Assembly: GCA_904502075.1 (NCBI GenBank)
Contig: CAJGDL010000038.1
Location: 1-14,325 of the forward strand
Origin: an uncultured Alistipes sp.
GTDB lineage: Bacteria > Bacteroidota > Bacteroidia > Bacteroidales > Rikenellaceae
Reading direction: 5' to 3'
DNA: 14,325 bases
The position numbers and the translations under genes are program-made. The notes below the pieces were generated by a model. That model was not told the DNA's origin, ran no database searches, and was given only the letters and a program-made list of their open reading frames with translations. Positions within the stretch are counted from its first letter, which is position 1; the number at the start of each line of letters is the position of its first letter. Shown in pieces: positions 7,387-14,202 of this stretch.

Positions 7387-8556
7387 ATGAAGAAGACTTT
7401 GAAATATCTTACCGTTGCCCTCTTCGTCCTCTCGCTGGCTGCCTGCCGCCTGGGAGATCCTTACTTCCTGACCCCCGAGCAACCGGAGACCCCGGAGAAT
7501 CCGACTCCGGAAAACCCTACCCCGGACCCGACTCCGGATCCGAACACGGGTGGCTATACCCTCTCGGTGGACAAAACAACCATTGAGGCAGACGGCATCG
7601 ACATGGCCACCTTCATCCTGAAGGACGAGAACGGCAAAAACCTCGTGGACGATGCCAACGAGTTGAGCTACATCTACTTCAAGAATGTAGAGACGAACGA
7701 GAACCTGCCTCGTCGATCGAGAAGTTTCTCGATGCCCCAGAATGGTGTCTACACCTTCAAGGCCACCTATATGGGCAAGGAGAGTCAAAACACGGTAACC
7801 ATCACGGTACAGAACCGCCAGAAGTATGAGCGTTACTTCCAGCAGGTGGCTCTGATCAAGTGTACGGGTACCTGGTGCGGCCCCTGCGCCGTGATGGCCA
7901 ACTACTTGGAGAATGTGAGCAAGCCCTGGTCTGACCACATGACGATCGTGGCAGCCCACGCCAGCGGTAGCTACTACGACCCCTTTGCCTCCTACTCCAA
8001 CGAATTGGGACAAACGCTGTTGAACATGTATGGTGGTTCGGGCTATCCCTTCCTGATCTACGACGCCATTACCACACAGGAGGGCTCGTCGGGCGGTAGC
8101 TCGAACATCGAGACCAAGATCCGTGACTTCCTGACCAAGTACCCCGCCACCTGCGGTGTGGCCATTCGTTCAACCGAGCTGCAGGGCACAACCCTGAAGA
8201 TTCGTGCAGCGATGACTTCGTCGACAGGCGGTGAGTACGACATGGGCTACATCCTCTTGGTGGACAACCAGCCCTACGACGGAGGTACGATCGAGAGCGG
8301 TGTCTACAATGACATCGTCTTCGGCCACAGCTCGAACTTGGTCGCTATGAGCAACCAGACGAAGTTTACGGCCACGGCCGACCAGGAGGTGGAGAAGGAG
8401 TGGACGATCGAGAACTTCCCCGCATCGGTCTTTGCCGCAGAGGATGTTCGCATTTTGGTCTATGCCCTCTCGAAGACGGCCAACAGAGAGAACATCATCG
8501 ACAACCTGACGCACTGCCCTCTGGGTGGCAGCGTGGATTATCTGCTGAACGAGTAA
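7387..8556 (+). CDS. Omp28-related thioredoxin-fold lipoprotein (single module)
   Basis: A 389-residue lipoprotein with signal peptide and lipobox LAAC, lipidated Cys20. No acidic surface-export signal directly follows the cysteine (C-RLGDPY). A Pro/Thr/Glu-rich linker (about 29-56) leads to a BIG/Ig-like domain (57-140, opening TLSVDKTTIEADG, ending VYTFKATY). Next is an Omp28/thioredoxin-like module with GTWCGPC (CXXC 164-167) and a cis-Pro candidate in SGYP (221). A beta-rich C-terminal part follows, with CGVAI and a terminal CPLGGSVDY motif. The CGPC active site is the classical thioredoxin type. Omp28-related proteins are outer-membrane proteins of Bacteroidota first described in Porphyromonas; their function is poorly defined. 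It is the third operon gene, co-expressed with a periplasmic thioredoxin and a barrel, so surface or outer-membrane redox work is likely. Confidence 0.85.
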   Translation: MKKTLKYLTVALFVLSLAACRLGDPYFLTPEQPETPENPTPENPTPDPTPDPNTGGYTLSVDKTTIEADGIDMATFILKDENGKNLVDDANELSYIYFKNVETNENLPRRSRSFSMPQNGVYTFKATYMGKESQNTVTITVQNRQKYERYFQQVALIKCTGTWCGPCAVMANYLENVSKPWSDHMTIVAAHASGSYYDPFASYSNELGQTLLNMYGGSGYPFLIYDAITTQEGSSGGSSNIETKIRDFLTKYPATCGVAIRSTELQGTTLKIRAAMTSSTGGEYDMGYILLVDNQPYDGGTIESGVYNDIVFGHSSNLVAMSNQTKFTATADQEVEKEWTIENFPASVFAAEDVRILVYALSKTANRENIIDNLTHCPLGGSVDYLLNE

Positions 8557-8615
8557 TCTCTCTCCGAAAAACCTTTACAAGTATCCAAAGATCAACTACA
8601 TAAGAATCGAAAGGT

Positions 8616-10541
8616 ATGAACAATATAATGCGTAAAATGGGTGGCTGGGTAGCCGCTGTGGCCATGAGCTTCGGTGTCGGATGCCACGGTTATTTGGATC
8701 CTGCAACCATTCAGCCCGAAAAGCCGAATACCCCCAACCCGCCCGTGGAGGAGATCATTCCGGTGGGTGAGCTCCGCCTCTCGGCCGACAAGACCTCGAT
8801 CGAGGCCGATGGCGCCCAGAAGGTAACCTTCAAAGTTCTCTTCGGCACCGAGGAGGGCAACAAGGATGTGAGCATGGCTAAAACCATGTACCTGATCCGC
8901 ACCCTGGATGGTGTGGAGGAGCAGATGGCGGCCGCCGCCAACGCCTTCTCGACCACGAAGCCCGGCACCTACACCTTCAAGGCTCGCTACTACTACAACG
9001 GCGAGAAGTTCTCGAACGAGGTGCAGGTGGTGGCCACGCCGACCCAGTCGACGGGTGTCAACTACTATAAGAAGCTCTACGGCATGCAGTTTACCTCGGT
9101 GGGATGCCAGAACTGCCCCACGCTCAGCGTTGCATTGAGCCAAATCAAGGAGGCCGATCCCCAGCGTATGGCCGTAGGCTCCTACCACATGGATTTCGGC
9201 AGCTACTCCGATCCGATGAGCCACCCCATCACCCAGACCTTCCTCACCAACTTCGGTGTGAGCGGCCTGCCGCGCTTCTTCCTCAACCTGCGCAAGGAGA
9301 GTGAGAGCATGGCCTCGAAGACGAGCATCGAACGCGCGATGCAGAACGAGCTCAACAACAACCCCGCCATCTGCGGTGTTGCCATCGAGAGCACACTGAA
9401 TGGCTCGACGCTTCAGGTGAAGGCCAAGGTTACCTCGACCATCTCCTCGATCTATCGTTATGAGATCATCCTGGTGGAGGATCAAATCAAGGAGTTCCAG
9501 CTTGGAGCCAATGGCGACTACTACCACAACAATGTGGTACGCCATGTGGATTCGGGCAACATCTTCGGTACGCGCCTCAACAACGGCCAGCCCCTGGAGG
9601 CCGGTGTGGAGTTTACGCAGGAGCGCACGATCAACCTCAACAGCAACTGGAATCCCGAGAACATGCGTGTCATTGTCCTGGCCAACATCTCCTCGGACGG
9701 CGGCTTGACATGGGCTACCACCAACTGCAACGAGTGTAAGCTGGGTGAGTCCGCAGACTACCTCTACGAGGGCGAGACCCCCACGCCGGGTCCCGGTCCC
9801 GCTCCTACCCCCACGCCCGATGGCGATAAGTTTGTACGCCACCACTGCGTGATGGAGTTCACCGGTGCTTGGTGCTCGAACTGCCCCGACGGACTGAACA
9901 CCTTGAAGATGATCATCGAGTCGAACAAGGGCGAGGAGACCATCCATGTCATTGCTCTGCACGATAGCACGGGTGGTGGCGACCCGATGGCAACGCCGCT
10001 GACCAACACCATCTTCAATGATTTCAAACTCAACGCCTATCCGAGCTATGTGATGAACCTGGAGATCGGAGGTACGCTGACCAGCGAGTGGTCGGCCCTG
10101 AACCGCTACCTGCGCTCGGCCTCGAAGGAGAGCGATTGCGGTTTGGCCCTGACGACCAACTACAACGCCTCGAACCGCTCGGGTTCGGTGACGGTGAAGG
10201 CCCTGTCGAATGTGACGGGCAACTACCGCGTAGCCCTCTATCTGCTCGAGGACGGCATCGTTAGCGCACAGAAACACGGCTCGCAGACCCGCGAGGACTA
10301 CATCCACAACCATGTGATGCGTGAGATGCTCTCGACCTCCTACAAGGGCGACAGTCTGGGTGAGCTTACCGCCGGCATCGAGGCAACGAAGAGCTACGAC
10401 TTCACCATCAGCAACGACTACGAGGCCGAGCAGTGCACCTTCTGCGCCGTGTTGATCGACAACGCCACGGGTTTTGTGGCCAACGTAGCCGTCTGCGAGG
10501 CTGCCGGAGGTTCGGCCGCCTACGATGTAGTGAGTGAGTAA
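8616..10541 (+). CDS. Tandem-module Omp28-related lipoprotein with four CXXC pairs
   Basis: A 641-residue lipoprotein whose lipidated cysteine is Cys23 (GVGC). The start used is ATG 8616; an in-frame ATG four codons later (M5) would also give a normal signal peptide. A Pro-rich linker is followed by a BIG/Ig-like domain (about 51-140, LSADKTSIEADG). Omp28 module 1 (about 148-382) has CQNC 164-167, a cis-Pro candidate in GLP (219), CGVAI and NNVVRHV. A second Pro linker (387-402) leads to Omp28 module 2 (about 405-636), with CSNC 420-423, Pro476, CGLAL and HNHVMREM. Each module ends with another CXXC: CNEC 371-374 and CTFC 607-610. The tandem modules indicate an internal duplication, and the second lacks its own BIG domain. 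Spacings are 59 nt from the previous gene and 48 nt to the next. Confidence 0.85.
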   Translation: MNNIMRKMGGWVAAVAMSFGVGCHGYLDPATIQPEKPNTPNPPVEEIIPVGELRLSADKTSIEADGAQKVTFKVLFGTEEGNKDVSMAKTMYLIRTLDGVEEQMAAAANAFSTTKPGTYTFKARYYYNGEKFSNEVQVVATPTQSTGVNYYKKLYGMQFTSVGCQNCPTLSVALSQIKEADPQRMAVGSYHMDFGSYSDPMSHPITQTFLTNFGVSGLPRFFLNLRKESESMASKTSIERAMQNELNNNPAICGVAIESTLNGSTLQVKAKVTSTISSIYRYEIILVEDQIKEFQLGANGDYYHNNVVRHVDSGNIFGTRLNNGQPLEAGVEFTQERTINLNSNWNPENMRVIVLANISSDGGLTWATTNCNECKLGESADYLYEGETPTPGPGPAPTPTPDGDKFVRHHCVMEFTGAWCSNCPDGLNTLKMIIESNKGEETIHVIALHDSTGGGDPMATPLTNTIFNDFKLNAYPSYVMNLEIGGTLTSEWSALNRYLRSASKESDCGLALTTNYNASNRSGSVTVKALSNVTGNYRVALYLLEDGIVSAQKHGSQTREDYIHNHVMREMLSTSYKGDSLGELTAGIEATKSYDFTISNDYEAEQCTFCAVLIDNATGFVANVAVCEAAGGSAAYDVVSE

Positions 10542-10589
10542 AACAAACGAGAACATTTCCTTATTTACTAACTTAATATTCAAAACCAA

Positions 10590-13421
10590 ATGAAAAAAAT
10601 TCTTTCGATGTTGGGCATGAGCGCCATGATCCTTGCTTTTGGCATGATGGCTTCGTGCTCGGAATCAACCACCGATCAGCCGGGAACGCAGAACCCTCCC
10701 GTCCCCGGTCCGGAGGAGGAACTTACGCTGACCGTGGACAAGGATATCATCACGGCAGATGGTAAGTCGATGGCCATCTTCACCTTGACGGACAAGAACG
10801 GCAAGGACGTAACGGCCAAGGCAAAGATTACCTGCCAGACGACCTCGACGGTTCTCGAGGCCTATGTATTCACCACCACCGAGGCCGGTGAGTATGAGTT
10901 CTACGCTACCTACGAGAGCACGAAGTCGAACACCGTGAAGGTGACGGCTACGGAGGAGGAGCTCCACTACACGCTTTCGGTAAGCCCTGCCGAGATCCTG
11001 GCCGATGGTATCGGCGTGGCCACCTTCACCGTGAAGGATGAGGCCGGCACGGATGTAACCTCGGAGGCTGTGATCTACTGCGTAACGGAGGATAAGAACC
11101 TCAACAGCAACACCTTCTCGACCTACAACGCCGGCGAGTATAAGTTCTACGCCAAGATGTACACCACGGAGGAGGAGTTCGAGAAGTCGAACACCGTGAC
11201 GCTGAAGGCCAACCTGATGGAGGGTGGCGCCAGCAACCCCACCCCGATCCGCTGGTCGGAGATGAAGGCTGTGCCCACGAGCACCGTAGGTTGCGAGATC
11301 GAGGTAACGGGCGTTCAGAACAAGAACTTCCAGTTCGTTATTCGCCCGGGTGCCGAGGTAGTAACCTACCGTCTGGACGTATATCCCTTGTGCCGTCTCT
11401 ACAACTCGCTCTTCGTGGAGCTCTGCAACAACGAGAACTATGAGGATGTGGTAGAGTGGTACCGCATCGAGGAGCAGATCCGCTCGTATGTATTCGACGC
11501 CAGCGGTGCCGGCGCCTACACCTTCGATTCGAATGGTGGCGAGGAGCGCGAGTTCGACTGGATGAATACGCAGTATGACCAGGCCGACGTGGTACCCGAT
11601 GCCGAGTACCTGATCGTGGTGGTTGGTTGCACCGACAACGAGGGCTTCGAGCAGGGTGAGATGACCATCGCCTACCTGAAGACCACGTCGGAGGAGCTGA
11701 TCGGCAACCCCGAGGTAAACATTGAGGTGGAGACCGGTTGGAAGAAGGCCCGCGTAAGCCACAAGGCCGCCAACGACGATTGCAAGTACTTCTACCACTT
11801 CTACTCGTGGGAGGGTGACCTCCAGCCCTATGTAATGGCCTATGGTCGCAAGATGTACCGCGACTTCATGCGCCACACGCTGGGTGCCCCCATCGACATC
11901 AACGACGGTGAGAACAACTGGTATATGCTTTCGTGGGGTGCCGAGGCCGATCCTTCGGTAGTTTGGATGGCCACGGCTATCGGTTTGGACCGCAACGAGA
12001 CCCCGGCCGAGGATTTCCAGGCCGAGCTCTTCCAGCTCAAGGAGATCCCCGCCAACGTAGAGGAGGGTACGGGTACGATGGCTGTGGACGAGAGCCGCAC
12101 TTCGTCGTCGATCGTATGGTACGACTACACGATCGATGCCAACGCCCGCTCGATGTTCAACAAGCTCTACAACAGCTCGACGATTGCCGAGAAGGGCAGC
12201 GACGAGGGCTGGTGCGCTACTACCGCTACCGATATTCTCAACAACGGCGGCTGGGGCCACTCGAACCCCAACTTCAAGTATAGCGAGGACTTGGAGGCCT
12301 ACACGGGTTCGGCTTACACGGGTCGCACGCACCAGGTGATCGAGGGTGCCCTGATGGGCAACGGTTCCTACGAGACCGGTGGTGAGTATCAGTTCGCCTA
12401 CCTCTTCAAGAACGCCGCCAACAACGGCTCGAGCTTGAGCTTCTCGGAGCCCTTCCACATCAAGGCCCGCGTGAAGGACAATCCGTCGGCTTGCCAGTCG
12501 AACGGTACCGCCGTGCTGACCGCTGAGGGCCGTACGAACGTGAAGTTTGCCACCACCTACGACTTCGAGAACACCTCGTGTATCTACTTCACCTGGTTCT
12601 TCGGAGATCCTACCAACATGACCTCGGAGGAGATCATCAACATGATCTTCAACGAAGTTGAGACGGGTTCGCCCGCCCAGATGTGGGCTGCAGACGAGGG
12701 TGGCTACGACGAGTACACCATCTCGGGTGTGAATCCCGACACGCAGTACACGATGCTCTATGTTTACGAGGACTGGAACGGTGTCTTCGGCGAGGGTAAG
12801 TACACGACCTGTACGACCAAGGCCGGTGAGGGTGGTGAGAATCCCGCAGTGGAGATCAAATACCAGATGACCGCCGAGGGTATGGAGTTCAGCTTCCAGG
12901 CCAACGAGGATACGAAGTATATGCGCTATGCTGCTGCCGACAAGGCCACCTATGGCGTTGAGCTCGAGCTCAACTCGCTGGGTGAGCGTTATGAGGCTAC
13001 CCCGCAGGCTGATGCCCAGTTCTACTACGACCTGTGGACGATGTGGGTAATCGGCGAGGCCGGTATGCACACCTACAACACGACGGCCGGTCTGTTCAAC
13101 GCCCTGGGCAGCAACGAGCTGTGGGTAGTTCTCTGCGTACCCTTCGGTAAGGACGATGTCCGCGGTGAGACCGCCTATGTGATCTACGACCACGGCCAGA
13201 TCAAGACCCTGCACGACTACTACGACTACGAGGGCGAGCCCAACAGCGTGAAGCGTGCCACCTCGGCTCCGAAGATCGGCCAGCCGAAGCGCCACGAGAT
13301 TCCCGCCATGCTGAAGCGTCCCGTGGAGCTGAAGTGGGAGAACTCGATCGACAAGATCCAGGGCCACGAGCTGAAGGTGATCGACATGCGTACGATCGCT
13401 TCGCACCCCAAGGCTCGCTAA
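10590..13421 (+). CDS. Large cysteine-rich multidomain lipoprotein with tandem BIG/Ig-like domains
   Basis: A 943-residue lipoprotein, lipobox MASC with Cys23, then a Pro-rich linker and two tandem BIG/Ig-like domains (about 44-120 and 126-208). These are homologous by eye to the single domains of the two preceding lipoproteins (TVDKDIITADG; SVSPAEILADG; each ending GEY-FYA-). Residues about 220-880 appear to be beta-sandwich, fibronectin-III-like segments; two end in TT-rich strands (YLKTTSEEL near 367, YTTCTTKAG near 743). A basic tail (about 884-943) ends the protein. There is no CXXC, yet the mature chain has twelve cysteines besides the lipidated one: 82, 164, 235, 268, 279, 347, 398, 542, 635, 664, 741, 849. 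It is the last operon gene. It could be the client or structural partner of the CXXC proteins; its function is not recognised. Confidence 0.75.
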   Translation: MKKILSMLGMSAMILAFGMMASCSESTTDQPGTQNPPVPGPEEELTLTVDKDIITADGKSMAIFTLTDKNGKDVTAKAKITCQTTSTVLEAYVFTTTEAGEYEFYATYESTKSNTVKVTATEEELHYTLSVSPAEILADGIGVATFTVKDEAGTDVTSEAVIYCVTEDKNLNSNTFSTYNAGEYKFYAKMYTTEEEFEKSNTVTLKANLMEGGASNPTPIRWSEMKAVPTSTVGCEIEVTGVQNKNFQFVIRPGAEVVTYRLDVYPLCRLYNSLFVELCNNENYEDVVEWYRIEEQIRSYVFDASGAGAYTFDSNGGEEREFDWMNTQYDQADVVPDAEYLIVVVGCTDNEGFEQGEMTIAYLKTTSEELIGNPEVNIEVETGWKKARVSHKAANDDCKYFYHFYSWEGDLQPYVMAYGRKMYRDFMRHTLGAPIDINDGENNWYMLSWGAEADPSVVWMATAIGLDRNETPAEDFQAELFQLKEIPANVEEGTGTMAVDESRTSSSIVWYDYTIDANARSMFNKLYNSSTIAEKGSDEGWCATTATDILNNGGWGHSNPNFKYSEDLEAYTGSAYTGRTHQVIEGALMGNGSYETGGEYQFAYLFKNAANNGSSLSFSEPFHIKARVKDNPSACQSNGTAVLTAEGRTNVKFATTYDFENTSCIYFTWFFGDPTNMTSEEIINMIFNEVETGSPAQMWAADEGGYDEYTISGVNPDTQYTMLYVYEDWNGVFGEGKYTTCTTKAGEGGENPAVEIKYQMTAEGMEFSFQANEDTKYMRYAAADKATYGVELELNSLGERYEATPQADAQFYYDLWTMWVIGEAGMHTYNTTAGLFNALGSNELWVVLCVPFGKDDVRGETAYVIYDHGQIKTLHDYYDYEGEPNSVKRATSAPKIGQPKRHEIPAMLKRPVELKWENSIDKIQGHELKVIDMRTIASHPKAR

Positions 13422-13435
13422 TCGCATTGAGTAAC

Positions 13436-13473
13436 GGTATGGGTTACCGCGGTAACCCATACCCCACTCTTTT
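13436..13473 (+). terminator. Operon terminator: perfect 28-bp palindrome plus T-run
   Basis: GGTATGGGTTACC (13436-13448), GC, GGTAACCCATACC (13451-13463) form a perfect palindrome, 14 nt after the stop codon of the 943-residue lipoprotein. CCACTC and then TTTT (13470-13473) follow. The stem is unusually long and uninterrupted, and the T-run is short and displaced by six bases. It most likely ends the five-gene operon. Confidence 0.75.
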
Positions 13474-13510
13474 ACGTTCTTACAAATCTCCTTCCCCCCC
13501 GAGCCTCGTC

Positions 13511-13660
13511 GTTCCGAGGAATGGTTTGCCGCAATGCGTCATCCCGAGGAGGGCTTTAGCCCGACGTGGGGATCTTTTCATGAGCGAAACATCGACTTGA
13601 TGATTCCCCGATAAAACGATTGCCACGCACCCAAAGGTGCTCGCAATGACGCTTGGAGAG
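13511..13660 (+). repeat. Composite REP/BIME-like repeat, copy R1
   Basis: A 150-bp unit starting GTTCCGAGGAATGG and directly followed by R2, so the two copies are tandem. It contains two imperfect palindromes. Module 1 (13536-13575) has outer stem ATCCC / GGGAT and inner stem GGGCT / AGCCC. Module 2 (13618-13652) has outer stem ATTGC / GCAAT and inner stem GCACC / GGTGC with a CAAA loop. Reading module 1 on the minus strand aligns it with module 2 on the plus strand, so they form an inverted pair. No gene is supported here; reverse-strand open frames are repeat translations. Confidence 0.9.
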
Positions 13661-13800
13661 GTTCCGAGGAATGGTTTGCCGCAATGCGTCATCCCGAGGA
13701 GGGCTATGCCCGACGTGGGGATCTTTTCATGAGCGAAACATCGACTTGATGATTCCCCGATAAAAAGATTGCCACGCACCCAAAGGTGCTCGCAATGACG
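13661..13800 (+). repeat. Composite REP/BIME-like repeat, copy R2
   Basis: Nearly identical to R1. Module 1 is 13686-13724 and module 2 is 13766-13800. The apical loop of module 1 differs: GGGCTATGCCC instead of GGGCTTTAGCCC, one base shorter yet still self-complementary. R2 stops exactly at ATGACG (13800), lacking the CTTGGAGAG tail of R1; unique sequence leading into the GIY-YIG gene follows. In-frame GTG 13786 and ATG 13795 within module 2 could serve as start codons for that gene. Confidence 0.9.
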
Positions 13801-13830
13801 AAACAAACATTCCGAGAGATCGGATGGGGT

Positions 13831-14136
13831 ATGGGAAAGAACAACTACAACATGATGCTGAAATCGTATGTATACATGCTGACAAATTGGAAGAACGAGG
13901 TATTGTATACCGGTGTTACTTCCGATTTGCAAAAAAGAATCTGTCAACATCGAAATCACGATTTTGGGGGATTTTCAGCAAAATACAAGACGCATAAAGT
14001 TGTATATATCGAAGAATTTACCGATATTCGCCATGCTATTGAGCGCGAAAAACAGATCAAAAGTTGGTCGCGCAAAAGAAAAGACGAGTTGATTGAATCC
14101 TTGAATCCCGGATGGAAAGACTTATGGCAATGGTGA
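13831..14136 (+). CDS. Small single-domain GIY-YIG (URI) nuclease, YhbQ-like
   Basis: Predicted metal-dependent DNA nuclease made of little more than one GIY-YIG domain. The first motif appears as YVYMLTN and the second as LYTGVTSDL. These are followed by the conserved Arg in KRICQHR, the candidate catalytic Glu in AIEREKQIKSW and a C-terminal LNPGWKDL. This pattern matches the small COG2827-type proteins of about 80-100 residues, not UvrC or a homing nuclease with a DNA-binding extension. The chosen ATG at 13831 gives 101 residues. ATG 13852 or 13855, nearer the domain edge, is equally possible, and the frame stays open upstream through ATG 13795 and GTG 13786 inside repeat R2. The gene is visibly richer in A/T than its neighbours and lies between identical 48-bp repeats, suggesting acquisition with, or by, the repeat array. 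Confidence 0.85.
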   Translation: MGKNNYNMMLKSYVYMLTNWKNEVLYTGVTSDLQKRICQHRNHDFGGFSAKYKTHKVVYIEEFTDIRHAIEREKQIKSWSRKRKDELIESLNPGWKDLWQW

Positions 14137-14145
14137 TGGTGATAG

Positions 14146-14202
14146 TTCCCCGATAAAAAGATTGCCACGCACCCAAAGGTGCTCGCAATGACGCTTGGCG
14201 AG
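14146..14202 (+). repeat. Partial repeat copy R3 (3' part of the unit only)
   Basis: Carries only the last third of the unit. TTCCCC onward contains module 2 (14159-14194) and then CTTGGCGAG joining directly to R4. Its first 48 bases (14146-14193) are identical to 13753-13800 of R2, so the nuclease gene is bracketed by a perfect 48-bp direct repeat. The 9 nt between the gene's stop and R3 (14137-14145) complete a TGGTGATGGTGAT mini-repeat. Confidence 0.88.

Noticed and set aside
6643..8013. 456-codon minus-strand frame spanning the barrel and first lipoprotein
   Set aside because: It crosses the junction of two well-supported genes and its translation resembles no protein; it is a shadow of biased codons.
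8592..10589. 665-codon open frame on the minus strand opposite the tandem Omp28 gene
   Set aside because: Same codon-bias shadow effect. The sense frame has a lipobox, Pro linkers and duplicated CXXC modules, while the antisense product has none.
10665..13460. 931-codon open frame on the minus strand opposite the large lipoprotein
   Set aside because: The sense gene almost never uses TTA, CTA or TCA codons, so its complement lacks stops. The product is low-complexity Val/Leu/Gly/Arg-rich with no domain or plausible start context.
13480..13959. Minus-strand hypothetical proteins in the repeats (here and at 13956-14318), containing LLGMTHCGKPFLGT-type segments
   Set aside because: They are translations of the tandem repeats, with the same peptide recurring in each unit, and one runs antisense through the GIY-YIG gene. 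They are repeat artefacts.
13831..14136. UvrC fragment or group I intron homing endonuclease
   Set aside because: The protein is a complete small single-domain family member. No UvrC UVR or RNase H region, intron core or DNA-binding extension is present.
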